NCBI RefSeq assembly: GCF_013522705.1
Contig: NZ_JAAMRE010000002.1
Coordinates: 248,001-312,000, forward strand
Length of the DNA stretch: 64,000 bases
Reading direction: 5' to 3'
Origin: Pseudomonas lurida
GTDB lineage: Bacteria; Pseudomonadota; Gammaproteobacteria; Pseudomonadales; Pseudomonadaceae
The position numbers and the translations under genes are program-made. Position 1 is the stretch's first letter, and every line of letters starts with the position of its first letter. Positions 17,812 through 26,234 of the stretch are shown in pieces. The notes beneath the pieces were generated by a model. The model saw only the letters and a list, made by a program, of their open reading frames with translations, was not told the DNA's origin and searched no databases.

Positions 17812-18558
17812 CTAAATTCTGAGCTCTACTTCACCCAGTCGCCCACCCAGCGGCCCAAAACTACGCTCCACCATCCGCCGCGTCCCATCGGCATTCACAA
17901 TCAGCGCCGTACTGGCTCGGGTCCCATAAGCAGGGCTGGCGATAAACACGCTGGATAACAGGCTTTCAGTCGCCAACCCCACGCCGGTATCCGGTAACTC
18001 GGCAAACGGCGCCGTCTGCGGGTCGCTTAAAATCCCCAGCAACGTTTCCGGCTGCGGGTCTGCCAACACCTCGCTCAACGCCGCCTTGGCCTTGAGCAAC
18101 TTCGGCCACGGTGTATCCAGCCCGGCATTTGAAAGCCCATAGACCCCGGCTTCCAGTTGCGTTGGCTCAGTGTGGTTGGCGTTGTAGTGCCACAACTCAT
18201 CCCGCGTGCCCACCAGCAGGTTAAACCCGGCGTATTCAATCGATCTGCCGTTAACATCGGCCAAATATTCATCAATCGGTAGCGAACCACTGAGAAACCG
18301 CGCCACCAGTTCCCCACGGGACCTGCGTGCGGGCGGCTGGTACGGGTCGCGAATATTGGTCAGGGCCGCAAACCGGCCTTCGGCGCTGATCCCCAGCCAG
18401 GTGCCGCCGGCTTCCTGATCGCGGCCGGCGTACACATGGGGCATATCCGGCCACTGCGCCAGCGGCAGCGTGGGGCGGGCATAGAACTCATCACGGTTGG
18501 CCGCGACGATCAACGGCTGGGCGTGGCCCGGCCGCCAGGCGAAAACAATCAGGCACAT
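17812..18558 (-). CDS. NRDE-family (TANGO2-like) protein
   Basis: 248 residues starting MCLIVFAWR, with the family-defining AANRDEFYARP near residues 20-31 and a later AALTNIRDP motif. Cys2 would be exposed after Met removal, as in Ntn hydrolases, and the fold is predicted to be of that kind. The bacterial family has no agreed biochemical role; animal TANGO2 is linked to lipid or haem handling. The gene stands alone, convergent with ptsP and divergent from the TauE/SafE permease gene. Confidence 0.85.
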   Translation of the reverse strand: MCLIVFAWRPGHAQPLIVAANRDEFYARPTLPLAQWPDMPHVYAGRDQEAGGTWLGISAEGRFAALTNIRDPYQPPARRSRGELVARFLSGSLPIDEYLADVNGRSIEYAGFNLLVGTRDELWHYNANHTEPTQLEAGVYGLSNAGLDTPWPKLLKAKAALSEVLADPQPETLLGILSDPQTAPFAELPDTGVGLATESLLSSVFIASPAYGTRASTALIVNADGTRRMVERSFGPLGGRLGEVELRI

Positions 18559-18678
18559 CAGGCGATCCCTTTTGTGTTTTTTGTCACTCTACTGACTCAA
18601 GCAGAGGCGTTCCATCGTATCCAGTTGGGTCGCATGCCTTCCATCCGTTAACATGCCGGACTTGTTTCGAGGGCTCCC

Positions 18679-19461
18679 ATGGAATTTCTACTGTATCTGG
18701 TGCTCGGCGCCTGTGCGGGTGTGCTCGCCGGGCTGTTCGGCGTGGGAGGCGGGATCATCATCGTGCCGGTGCTGGTGTTCAGCTTCACCTTGCAGGGCTT
18801 CGACCCGCAGGTACTGACGCACCTGGCCGTGGGCACGTCCCTGGCGACCATCATCTTTACCTCGGTCAACGCTGTGCGCGAGCACCATCGGCGTGGCGCG
18901 GTGCGCTGGCCGATCTTCGTGTGGATGACCGTGGGCATCCTGATCGGCGCCGGCTTCGGTGCGCTGACCGCCGAAGCGATTTCCGGGCCGCACCTGCAGA
19001 AGATCATCGGTGTATTTGCCCTGCTGGTGGCACTGCAACTGGCCCTGGACATGAAGCCGAAGGCCAGTCGAACGGTGCCGGGCAAGGTTGGGCTGACCCT
19101 CGCCGGCACTGTTATTGGCTGGGCCTCGGCGATTTTCGGGATTGGCGGCGGCTCACTGACCGTGCCGTTTCTGACCTGGCGCAGCGTGCCGATGCAGCAG
19201 GCGGTAGCCACTTCGTCGGCCTGCGGCCTGCCGATTGCGCTGGCCAGTGCATTAAGTTTCATGATTCTGGGCTGGCACGACCCGCTGTTGCCCGCTCATA
19301 GTCTGGGCTTCGTGTATTTGCCGGCGCTGCTGGGCATTGCCCTGACGAGCATGGTATTTGCGCGCTTCGGTGCACGGTTGGCGCATCGCTTGTCGCCGCG
19401 TTTGCTCAAGCGTCTGTTCGCCGGTTTGCTGTTTTGTGTCGGTTTGAATTTTTTGCTGTAA
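18679..19461 (+). CDS. TauE/SafE (TSUP) family permease
   Basis: 260 residues with about eight membrane helices. Both halves of the inverted repeat begin with the TSUP glycine motif: GLFGVGGGIIIVPVL near residue 20 and SAIFGIGGGSLTVPFL near residue 150. Family members export sulfite, sulfoacetate or other sulfur-containing organic anions, but the substrate cannot be read from sequence and no sulfur metabolism gene is beside it. It precedes lgt by 65 bp; that arrangement is common in pseudomonads. Confidence 0.88.
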   Translation: MEFLLYLVLGACAGVLAGLFGVGGGIIIVPVLVFSFTLQGFDPQVLTHLAVGTSLATIIFTSVNAVREHHRRGAVRWPIFVWMTVGILIGAGFGALTAEAISGPHLQKIIGVFALLVALQLALDMKPKASRTVPGKVGLTLAGTVIGWASAIFGIGGGSLTVPFLTWRSVPMQQAVATSSACGLPIALASALSFMILGWHDPLLPAHSLGFVYLPALLGIALTSMVFARFGARLAHRLSPRLLKRLFAGLLFCVGLNFLL

Positions 19462-19526
19462 CGCACGCTTAATCGCGCCCGGGCATGGTCCGGTCGCCAT
19501 AACGAATGTTTTAACGAGGAGTCGCA

Positions 19527-20339
19527 ATGCTGCCTTACCCGCAGATCGACCCGGTGGCCCTGGCCATCGGTCCGCTGAAAATCCACTGGTACGGCTTGAT
19601 GTACCTGATCGGCATCGGCGGCGCCTGGCTGCTGGCGTCCCGGCGCCTGAACCGTTTCGACCCGACCTGGACCAAGGAGAAGCTCTCCGACATGGTGTTC
19701 TGGTTGTCGATGGGGGTGATCGTCGGCGGGCGCCTGGGGTATGTGCTGTTTTACGATCTCTCGGCGTACATCGCCAACCCAATGCTGATCTTCGAGGTGT
19801 GGAAGGGTGGCATGGCGTTCCATGGCGGCTTCATCGGTGTGATGATCGCCGCCTGGTGGTTTGGCCGTCGCAACGGCAAGTCGTTCTTCGAACTGATGGA
19901 CTTCGTCGCGCCGCTGGTGCCGATCGGCCTGGGCGCCGGGCGTATCGGTAACTTCATCAATGCCGAGTTGTGGGGCAAGCCGACCGACGTGCCGTGGGCC
20001 ATGGTGTTCCCGCCGTTCAGCGACCCTGCCCAGTTGCCGCGCCATCCGTCGCAGCTGTACCAGTTCGCCCTGGAAGGTGTGGCACTGTTCCTCATTCTGT
20101 ATATCTTCTCGCGCAAACCGCGCCCGACCATGGCCGTGTCCGGCATGTTCGCGCTGTTCTACGGGATCTTCCGGTTCATCGTCGAATTCGTACGGGTGCC
20201 GGATGCGCAGCTGGGTTACCTGGCGTGGGGCTGGCTGACCATGGGGCAGGTGCTCAGCATGCCGATGATTCTCGTCGGTCTGGGCCTGTTGTGGTGGGCG
20301 TATAACCGTCCGCAACCGCTGAAGAACACCGCGCTTTAA
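19527..20339 (+). CDS. lgt: prolipoprotein diacylglyceryl transferase
   Basis: 270 residues with seven predicted membrane helices. The Lgt signature [15 protein letters not shown] is intact, including the arginine and asparagine needed for activity, and HGGFIGV holds the catalytic-region histidine. The enzyme moves diacylglycerol from phosphatidylglycerol to the lipobox cysteine of prolipoproteins in the inner membrane. GAGGAG precedes the ATG. thyA follows after 58 bp containing a hairpin; lgt-thyA is a widely conserved pair. Confidence 0.97.
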   Translation: MLPYPQIDPVALAIGPLKIHWYGLMYLIGIGGAWLLASRRLNRFDPTWTKEKLSDMVFWLSMGVIVGGRLGYVLFYDLSAYIANPMLIFEVWKGGMAFHGGFIGVMIAAWWFGRRNGKSFFELMDFVAPLVPIGLGAGRIGNFINAELWGKPTDVPWAMVFPPFSDPAQLPRHPSQLYQFALEGVALFLILYIFSRKPRPTMAVSGMFALFYGIFRFIVEFVRVPDAQLGYLAWGWLTMGQVLSMPMILVGLGLLWWAYNRPQPLKNTAL

Positions 20340-20347
20340 ATTCGAAT

Positions 20348-20376
20348 GCCTGGGCTCGACCGCGAAGAGCCCAGGC
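20348..20376 (+). terminator. hairpin between lgt and thyA (attenuator-like)
   Basis: A perfect 10-bp stem GCCTGGGCTC / GAGCCCAGGC with a nine-base loop ends 21 bases before the thyA ATG. There is no T-run, so it may lower read-through or mask the weak thyA ribosome site instead of ending transcription. Confidence 0.5.
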
Positions 20377-20397
20377 TTCAACGATACGGGTACCCAC

Positions 20398-21231
20398 ATG
20401 AAGCAATACCTCGAACTACTGAACGACGTCGTGACCAATGGCCTGACCAAGGGCGACCGTACCGGCACCGGCACCAAGGCCGTGTTCGCCCGGCAGTTTC
20501 GGCACAACCTGGCCGACGGTTTCCCGCTGTTGACCACCAAGAAGCTGCACTTCAAGAGCATCGCCAACGAGCTGATCTGGATGTTGAGCGGTAACACCAA
20601 CATCAAGTGGCTCAACGAAAACGGCGTGCGCATCTGGGACGAATGGGCCACCGAAGACGGCGACCTGGGCCCGGTCTACGGCGAGCAGTGGACCGCCTGG
20701 CCGACCAAGGACGGCGGTACGATCAACCAGATCGACTACATGGTGCACACGCTCAAGACCAACCCCAATAGCCGCCGTATTCTGTTCCATGGCTGGAACG
20801 TCGAGTACCTGCCTGACGAAACCCAAAGCCCCCAGGAGAACGCGCGCAACGGCAAACAGGCCCTGCCGCCGTGCCACCTGCTGTACCAGGCATTCGTGCA
20901 TGACGGCCACCTGTCGATGCAGTTGTATATCCGCAGCTCCGACGTATTCCTCGGCCTGCCGTACAACACCGCCGCGCTGGCGCTGCTGACCCATATGCTG
21001 GCTCAACAGTGTGACCTGATTCCCCACGAGATCATCGTCACCACCGGCGACACCCATGCCTATAGCAACCATATGGAACAGATCCGGACCCAACTGGCGC
21101 GTACGCCGAAGAAGCTGCCGGAGCTGGTGATCAAGCGTAAGCCCGAATCGATCTACGACTATAAATTCGAAGACTTCGAAATCGTAGGCTACGAGGCCGA
21201 TCCGAGCATTAAGGCCGACGTGGCTATCTAG
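20398..21231 (+). CDS. thyA: thymidylate synthase
   Basis: 277 residues. The enzyme methylates dUMP to dTMP with methylene-tetrahydrofolate. The catalytic cysteine is in LPPCHLLYQ, and [10 protein letters not shown] and [11 protein letters not shown] bind phosphate and substrate. It is longer than the 264-residue E. coli enzyme because of an insert before the catalytic loop (around [14 protein letters not shown]), as in other ThyA of the longer type. The ribosome site is weak. The folate-recycling partner folA lies 12 kb downstream. Confidence 0.97.
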   Translation: MKQYLELLNDVVTNGLTKGDRTGTGTKAVFARQFRHNLADGFPLLTTKKLHFKSIANELIWMLSGNTNIKWLNENGVRIWDEWATEDGDLGPVYGEQWTAWPTKDGGTINQIDYMVHTLKTNPNSRRILFHGWNVEYLPDETQSPQENARNGKQALPPCHLLYQAFVHDGHLSMQLYIRSSDVFLGLPYNTAALALLTHMLAQQCDLIPHEIIVTTGDTHAYSNHMEQIRTQLARTPKKLPELVIKRKPESIYDYKFEDFEIVGYEADPSIKADVAI

Positions 21232-21248
21232 AGCCTGACGCTGTCCAA

Positions 21249-21273
21249 TGTGGGAGGGGCTTGCCCTCCCACA
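21249..21273. repeat. REP-like palindrome
   Basis: TGTGGGAGGG and CCCTCCCACA pair around GCTTG between the convergent thyA and cadR genes. Confidence 0.75.
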
Positions 21274-21294
21274 GTTGAACAGTGTTCGCTTGAG

Positions 21295-21735
21295 TCAGTG
21301 CCCGTGGCTCCTGCCTACATGTGAGGGCTCGGCCTCGCTGGCGGCTACCCCGCCGTTGACCTCCAATCGCTGCAAAATCCCGCAGTGATCCCCACCCCCA
21401 CACCGCTGGCGCAGATCCAGCAATTGCTCCTGCAAGGCCAGCAACCCATCGATGCGTGCTTTCACATGCTGGATATGCTCGTCGATCAACGCATTGACGC
21501 TTTCGCACTGGTCCTGGGGGCTATCGCGCAGGCTGAGCAGGCTGCGGATTTCTTCCAGGGTCATGTCGAGGCTGCGGCAGTTGCGAATAAAGATCAGCCG
21601 CTCTGTGTGCGCCTGGGTGTACACGCGGTAGTTGGCGTTGGTACGTGCCGGGGGCGGCAGCAGGCCTTCCTTCTCGTAGTAACGGATGGTTTCCACCGGG
21701 CAGTCGGTAAGTTTCGCCAGTTCGCCGATCTTCAT
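21295..21735 (-). CDS. cadR: CadR, MerR-family cadmium/lead/zinc-responsive regulator
   Basis: The ATG at 21735 with a GGAG upstream gives 146 residues. It has a MerR-type winged helix (MKIGELAKLTDCPVETIRYYE), a long dimerisation helix, and the metal-binding cysteines Cys77, Cys112 and Cys118, matching the CadR/PbrR pattern. The His-rich tail (HVGRSHGH) is typical of Pseudomonas CadR. It should bind the operator at 21763-21783 and activate cadA when Cd(II), Pb(II) or excess Zn(II) is present. Divergent from cadA across 85 bp. A TTG at 21750 would add five residues but is unlikely. Confidence 0.93.
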   Translation of the reverse strand: MKIGELAKLTDCPVETIRYYEKEGLLPPPARTNANYRVYTQAHTERLIFIRNCRSLDMTLEEIRSLLSLRDSPQDQCESVNALIDEHIQHVKARIDGLLALQEQLLDLRQRCGGGDHCGILQRLEVNGGVAASEAEPSHVGRSHGH

Positions 21736-21759
21736 TGGCGCAATCTCCAAAATGGATGC

Positions 21760-21790
21760 TTGACCCTATAGTGGCTACAGGGTCTTTACT
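21760..21790 (+). promoter_or_regulatory. cadA promoter with MerR-type CadR operator
   Basis: TTGACC (21760-21765) and TTTACT (21785-21790) are separated by 19 bp, the long spacer typical of MerR-activated promoters. The spacer holds a dyad, ACCCTATAG / CTACAGGGT with 8 of 9 pairs, at 21763-21783, the known form of CadR boxes. Confidence 0.85.
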
Positions 21791-21820
21791 TGGCAACAGG
21801 CACCTTACGGACGCGACCTG

Positions 21821-24073
21821 ATGAGCGATTCCATTCACACCCCACATAAACACGACCATGACCATGACCATGGCGAGCAGAAGCTGACGCCCGTGCATAA
21901 CCACGGGCATGGCGGCTCCTGCTGCTCCGCCACCCCGGCCCCTGCGGTGGTGCAACTGAGTGAAGCACCCACCGCCGGCGCGCACCTGAGCACCTTCCGT
22001 ATCGAGGCCATGGACTGCCCCACCGAGCAAACGCTGATCCAGAACAAACTGGGCAAGCTCGCCGGTGTGCAGCAGCTGGAATTCAACCTGATCAACCGTA
22101 TCCTCGGCGTCACCCATGACCTGCCGAGCACCGCGCCGATCATTGACGCGATCAAATCCCTTGGCATGCAGGCCGACCCCATCGAAGAGGGCGTGCCTGC
22201 CGCTGCCCCCCCGGCCAAGAAGCATTGGTGGCCGTTGGCCGTGTCGGGTCTTGGGGCGTTGGGCGCCGAAGTGCTGCACTTCACTAATGCCGCGCCGACC
22301 TGGGTGATTGCTCTGGTGGCGCTGGTGTCGATCTTCAGCGGCGGCCTCGGCACCTATAAAAAGGGCTGGATCGCCCTGAAAAACCTCAACCTGAATATCA
22401 ACGCCCTGATGAGCATCGCCGTCACCGGCGCGGTACTGATTGGCCAGTGGCCGGAAGCGGCCATGGTGATGTTCCTGTTTACCGTGGCCGAACTGATCGA
22501 GGCGAAGTCCCTGGATCGCGCGCGCAACGCCATCAGCGGTTTGATGCAGATGACCCCGGAACGGGCCACCGTGCAGCAGTCTGACGGCAGTTGGACCGAA
22601 CAGGAGGTGAAAAGTATCGAACTGGGCGCTGTCGTGCGGGTTAAGCCCGGCGAGCGTATCGGCCTGGACGGTGAAGTCACTGCGGGTCAATCCACTATCG
22701 ATCAGGCGCCGATTACCGGTGAAAGCCTGCCGATTGAAAAGACCGTGGGCGATAAAGTCTTCGCCGGCACCATCAACCAGGCAGGCTCTCTGGAGTACAA
22801 GGTCACGGCGGCAGCCAACAACTCCACCCTGGCGCGGATCATCCACGCGGTGGAGCAGGCCCAGGGCGCACGGGCGCCGACGCAGCGCTTTGTGGACCGC
22901 TTTTCGAAGCTCTACACCCCGGCTGTGTTCCTGTTTGCCCTCGGTGTGGCGGTGATTCCTCCACTGTTCATGGCCGGCGTCTGGTTCGACTGGATCTACC
23001 GCGCGCTGGTGCTGCTGGTGGTCGCGTGCCCGTGTGCATTGGTGATCTCCACACCGGTGACCATCGTCAGCGGCCTGGCCGCTGCGGCGCGCAAAGGCAT
23101 CCTGATCAAGGGCGGCGTGTACCTGGAGGGTGGTTACAAACTTGATTACCTGGCCCTCGACAAGACCGGCACGATCACCCACGGCAAACCGGTGCAAACC
23201 GACTACCTGGCGCTGTTCCCAACCCTCGAGGACAGCGCGCCGGCCCTGGCCGCCAGCCTGGCGGGGCGTTCCGATCACCCGGTGTCCCTGGCGATCGCCA
23301 ACGCGGCTGTGGATAAAAACCTGCCGACCCATGTTGTGGATAACTTCGAGGCCTTGGCCGGCCGGGGCGTGCGCGGGGACATCAATGGCCAAACCTACCA
23401 CCTGGGTAACCACCGCCTGGTGGAAGACCTTGGCCTGTGTTCGCCGCAGTTGGAAGAAAAGCTGTTTGCCCTGGAAAAACAAGGTAAGTCCGTGGTGCTG
23501 CTGCTCGATAAATCCGGCCCGCTGGCACTGTTCGCGGTGGCCGACACGGTCAAGGACAGCAGCCGTGAAGCCATCGAGCAGTTGCATGAATTGGGCATCA
23601 AGACCCTGATGCTCACCGGCGACAACACCCACACCGCCCAGGCAATCGCTGCGCAGGTGGGCATCGATCAGGCCCAGGGCGACCTGTTGCCCACCGACAA
23701 ACTTCACGCCATCGAAACCCTCTACGCCCAGGGCCGTCGAGTGGGCATGGTCGGCGACGGCATCAACGACGCCCCGGCCCTGGCGCGCGCCGAGATCGGC
23801 TTTGCCATGGCCGCCGCCGGCACCGACACTGCCATCGAGACCGCCGACGTGGCCTTGATGGATGACGATTTGCGCAAGATTCCGGCATTCATTCGGTTGT
23901 CGCGACAAACGTCGAGTATCCTCAAGCAGAACATCGCCCTGGCGTTGGTGATCAAGGCGATCTTCCTCGCGGTGACGTTCATGGGTATGGCCACCATGTG
24001 GATGGCGGTGTTCGCCGACATGGGCGTAAGCCTGCTGGTGGTGTTCAATGGCCTGCGCCTGTTGCGCAAATAG
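21821..24073 (+). CDS. cadA: cadmium/zinc/lead-exporting P1B-type ATPase
   Basis: 750 residues. A His-rich N terminus (HKHDHDHDH, HNHGH, then paired Cys) precedes one HMA domain whose binding motif is MDCPTE (64-69), a CxxE form instead of CxxC. The membrane motif Cys403-Pro-Cys405, phosphorylated Asp447 in DKTGT, TGE in the actuator domain and GDGINDAP (645-652) are intact. It pumps Cd(II), Zn(II) or Pb(II) from the cytoplasm and is controlled by CadR. A LysR-type gene starts only 15 bp after its stop and may be read through from the cadA promoter. Confidence 0.95.
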   Translation: MSDSIHTPHKHDHDHDHGEQKLTPVHNHGHGGSCCSATPAPAVVQLSEAPTAGAHLSTFRIEAMDCPTEQTLIQNKLGKLAGVQQLEFNLINRILGVTHDLPSTAPIIDAIKSLGMQADPIEEGVPAAAPPAKKHWWPLAVSGLGALGAEVLHFTNAAPTWVIALVALVSIFSGGLGTYKKGWIALKNLNLNINALMSIAVTGAVLIGQWPEAAMVMFLFTVAELIEAKSLDRARNAISGLMQMTPERATVQQSDGSWTEQEVKSIELGAVVRVKPGERIGLDGEVTAGQSTIDQAPITGESLPIEKTVGDKVFAGTINQAGSLEYKVTAAANNSTLARIIHAVEQAQGARAPTQRFVDRFSKLYTPAVFLFALGVAVIPPLFMAGVWFDWIYRALVLLVVACPCALVISTPVTIVSGLAAAARKGILIKGGVYLEGGYKLDYLALDKTGTITHGKPVQTDYLALFPTLEDSAPALAASLAGRSDHPVSLAIANAAVDKNLPTHVVDNFEALAGRGVRGDINGQTYHLGNHRLVEDLGLCSPQLEEKLFALEKQGKSVVLLLDKSGPLALFAVADTVKDSSREAIEQLHELGIKTLMLTGDNTHTAQAIAAQVGIDQAQGDLLPTDKLHAIETLYAQGRRVGMVGDGINDAPALARAEIGFAMAAAGTDTAIETADVALMDDDLRKIPAFIRLSRQTSSILKQNIALALVIKAIFLAVTFMGMATMWMAVFADMGVSLLVVFNGLRLLRK

Positions 24074-24088
24074 ACAAGAGAGGGTGGT

Positions 24089-24952
24089 GTGCTGAGTGCC
24101 GAGCTGAAGGCGTTTTTTATGGTCGCCCGCCTGGGCAGCATCACCCAGGCGGCGAAAAAACTCGGCCTGAGCCAGCCCACGGTCACTACCCAGATCCGCA
24201 ACCTGGAAAGCCAATACGGCGTCGAGCTGTTCTATCGCGGCGGGCGCCGCCTCACCGTCAGCGACGAAGGCGCGCGGTTGCTGCCGATGGTCAAGACGCT
24301 GTTGCAGCAGGAAGCCGATATCGAGTTTTTCCTGCGTAACAATGGTCAGGTCCAGGGCGCCCTGCGTATTGCCGCGACGGCACCTTATTACATCCTTGAT
24401 CTGGTCAAAGCGTTCCGCGAACGCCTGCCGCAGGTGGAGGTGTCGGTGGAAATCGGCAACTCGCAGCAAGTGCTCGAAGCGCTGGATGATTACCGCGTCG
24501 ATGTGGCGGCGTCCTCACAGCTGCTCGACGACCCACGTCTGATCCGCCGCGTCCTCGGCACCGATCCGCTGGTACTGGCGGTGCATCGCAACCACCCCCT
24601 GGCCAAACTCGATCATGTGCCGTTGAGCGCGCTCGCCGGACACACGCTGTTGATGCGCGAGGTGGGTTCCACCACGCGGCGCCTGACCGAAGACATGCTG
24701 CGCGGGGCTGGCGTGAGCTACGGCCCGCTGCTGGAAATCGGCAGCCGCGAATCGATCCGCGAGGCGGTGCTGCGCAATATCGGCATCAGCATCATCGCCC
24801 GCCAGGAAGTGCCCCATGACCCGCAGTTGAAGGTGCTGACCCTCGAGCATGCGCCGCAGATTCCGGAGTATCTGTACTGCCTCAAAGAACGAAAAGGCGC
24901 TCGCCTGCCGGCGGCGTTTTTGGGGTTGGCGCAGGAGATGTCGCCGATCTGA
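24089..24952 (+). CDS. LysR-family transcriptional regulator
   Basis: 287 residues from a GTG start with GAGAGGG upstream. The winged helix-turn-helix (SITQAAKKLGLSQPTVTTQI, about 15-36) is followed by a periplasmic-binding-type effector domain. It lies 15 bp after cadA and 216 bp before the phosphonate uptake genes, on the same strand. Placement suggests it controls the phosphonate cluster, but a large inverted REP pair lies in between and no LysR box could be identified with confidence. It could instead be co-transcribed with cadA. The effector is unknown. Confidence 0.85.
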   Translation: MLSAELKAFFMVARLGSITQAAKKLGLSQPTVTTQIRNLESQYGVELFYRGGRRLTVSDEGARLLPMVKTLLQQEADIEFFLRNNGQVQGALRIAATAPYYILDLVKAFRERLPQVEVSVEIGNSQQVLEALDDYRVDVAASSQLLDDPRLIRRVLGTDPLVLAVHRNHPLAKLDHVPLSALAGHTLLMREVGSTTRRLTEDMLRGAGVSYGPLLEIGSRESIREAVLRNIGISIIARQEVPHDPQLKVLTLEHAPQIPEYLYCLKERKGARLPAAFLGLAQEMSPI

Positions 24953-24973
24953 AGCCTTGTAGTGGCTTTGGGG

Positions 24974-25052
24974 GCCAATCGGGGGCAAGCCCCCTCCCAC
25001 AGTTGAATTGTGAACGGCTTCAAGTGTGGGAGGGGGCTTGCCCCCGATTGGC
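24974..25052. repeat. long inverted REP pair (34-bp arms)
   Basis: Arms 24974-25007 and 25019-25052 are inverted copies with 33 of 34 positions pairing and an 11-base loop. Each arm contains the GGGGGCAAGCCCCCTCCCACA unit. It should fold into a very stable hairpin between the LysR gene and the ABC transporter operon and could block read-through from cadA. Confidence 0.88.
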
Positions 25053-25168
25053 GATATGCGTCCTACACAAATCTGCGAATACCACTATCGCCGCGCTTTG
25101 CCTTCCTGCCACAAGAGCGACGCATTGCCTGCCTAGCATGGCCTTCATCCGTTTGATGAGGTGCCACC

Positions 25169-26233
25169 ATGAACACAGCCCTGACCCAACCCGGCGCGCC
25201 GATGAAGGTGCGCGGCATCCAGAAGCGCTTCGGCGCCTTTACGGCGTTGGACAACGTCTCCCTGGATGTCGCCGCCGGCGAGCTGGTGTGCCTGCTGGGC
25301 CCGTCCGGCTGCGGCAAGACCACCTTGTTGCGCTGCATCGCCGGCCTGGAGCGCCAGGACAGTGGCGAGCTTTACCTGGGCGGCCGTGACGTCTCCGTGC
25401 TGCCGCCCCAGGCACGGGACTACGGCATTCTGTTCCAGTCCTACGCGCTGTTTCCCAACCTGACCGTCGAAGCGAACATCGGCTACGGCCTCACCGGCAG
25501 CGGCCGCGACGAAGTGCGCCAGCGCGTCGGTCAAATGCTGGAACTGGTGGGCCTGCTCGGCAGCGAAAAGAAGTACCCCGGCCAGCTTTCCGGCGGCCAG
25601 CAACAGCGGGTCGCCCTGGCCCGTGCCCTGGCGCCGGCGCCGTCGCTGCTGTTGCTGGATGAGCCGATGTCGGCCCTCGACGCCCGGGTGCGCGAGCACT
25701 TGTGCACCGAACTGCGCCAACTGCAACGGCGCTTGGGCATCACCACGCTGATGGTGACCCACAACCAGGACGAAGCCATGTTGATGGCCGATCGCATCGC
25801 CGTGATGCACAACGGTAAGGTCGAGCAATACGCCACGCCCCAGGAAATCTATGACCGTCCGGCCACGCCGTTCGTGGCGGAGTTTGTCGGCCAGGGCAAC
25901 TGGCTGCCGTTCAGTCGTAACAGCATCAGCCATGCCCAGGTCGGCGGGCTGACTATGCGCCTGGCCGATGATGCCGGTAGAGCCAAGTCCGGTCGCCTGT
26001 TCTGTCGCCCGGAAGCGATCAGCGTCAACCCTCCCGTGCACGAGGAGAACCTGTTCCCGGCCAAGGTCCGCGAAATCACCTTTCTGGGCAACCGATGCCG
26101 CATGAGTTTTGAGCTGGAGCACTTGCCCGGTCATCCGCTGCTGGCCGAACTCGCCCCCGAAGCTATGCCGCGCCTGGGTGCCCAGGACATCTGGGTAGCC
26201 TTGCCGCCGCGCAGCCTGCAGGTGTTTGCCTGA
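25169..26233 (+). CDS. ABC transporter ATP-binding protein, 2-aminoethylphosphonate type
   Basis: 354 residues with Walker A GPSGCGKTT, signature LSGGQQQR, Walker B LLLLDEP and the H-loop VTHNQDEA. A C-terminal TOBE-like domain (about residues 270-354) marks the iron/spermidine/phosphonate import class. With the next two genes it makes a complete importer of the kind annotated as 2-aminoethylphosphonate uptake in other pseudomonads. It is the first gene of the operon, behind a GAGGTG ribosome site and downstream of the REP hairpin. The stop is one base before the permease ATG. Confidence 0.87.
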   Translation: MNTALTQPGAPMKVRGIQKRFGAFTALDNVSLDVAAGELVCLLGPSGCGKTTLLRCIAGLERQDSGELYLGGRDVSVLPPQARDYGILFQSYALFPNLTVEANIGYGLTGSGRDEVRQRVGQMLELVGLLGSEKKYPGQLSGGQQQRVALARALAPAPSLLLLDEPMSALDARVREHLCTELRQLQRRLGITTLMVTHNQDEAMLMADRIAVMHNGKVEQYATPQEIYDRPATPFVAEFVGQGNWLPFSRNSISHAQVGGLTMRLADDAGRAKSGRLFCRPEAISVNPPVHEENLFPAKVREITFLGNRCRMSFELEHLPGHPLLAELAPEAMPRLGAQDIWVALPPRSLQVFA

Positions 26234-26234
26234 G

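Noticed and set aside
21295..24073. cadR-cadA considered as a resistance transposon cargo
   Set aside because: No transposase, terminal inverted repeats or target duplication were seen, and codon use matches neighbouring genes.
21521..24469. A very long antisense open frame (982 codons) opposite cadA
   Set aside because: It is a mirror of the GC-rich codon use of cadA, crosses cadR and lysR, has low-complexity His/Gln/Arg-rich sequence and no family motif.
24974..25052. Repeated GGGGGCTTGCCCCC units considered as a CRISPR array
   Set aside because: There are only two copies, inverted and not direct, with no regular spacers and no cas genes.
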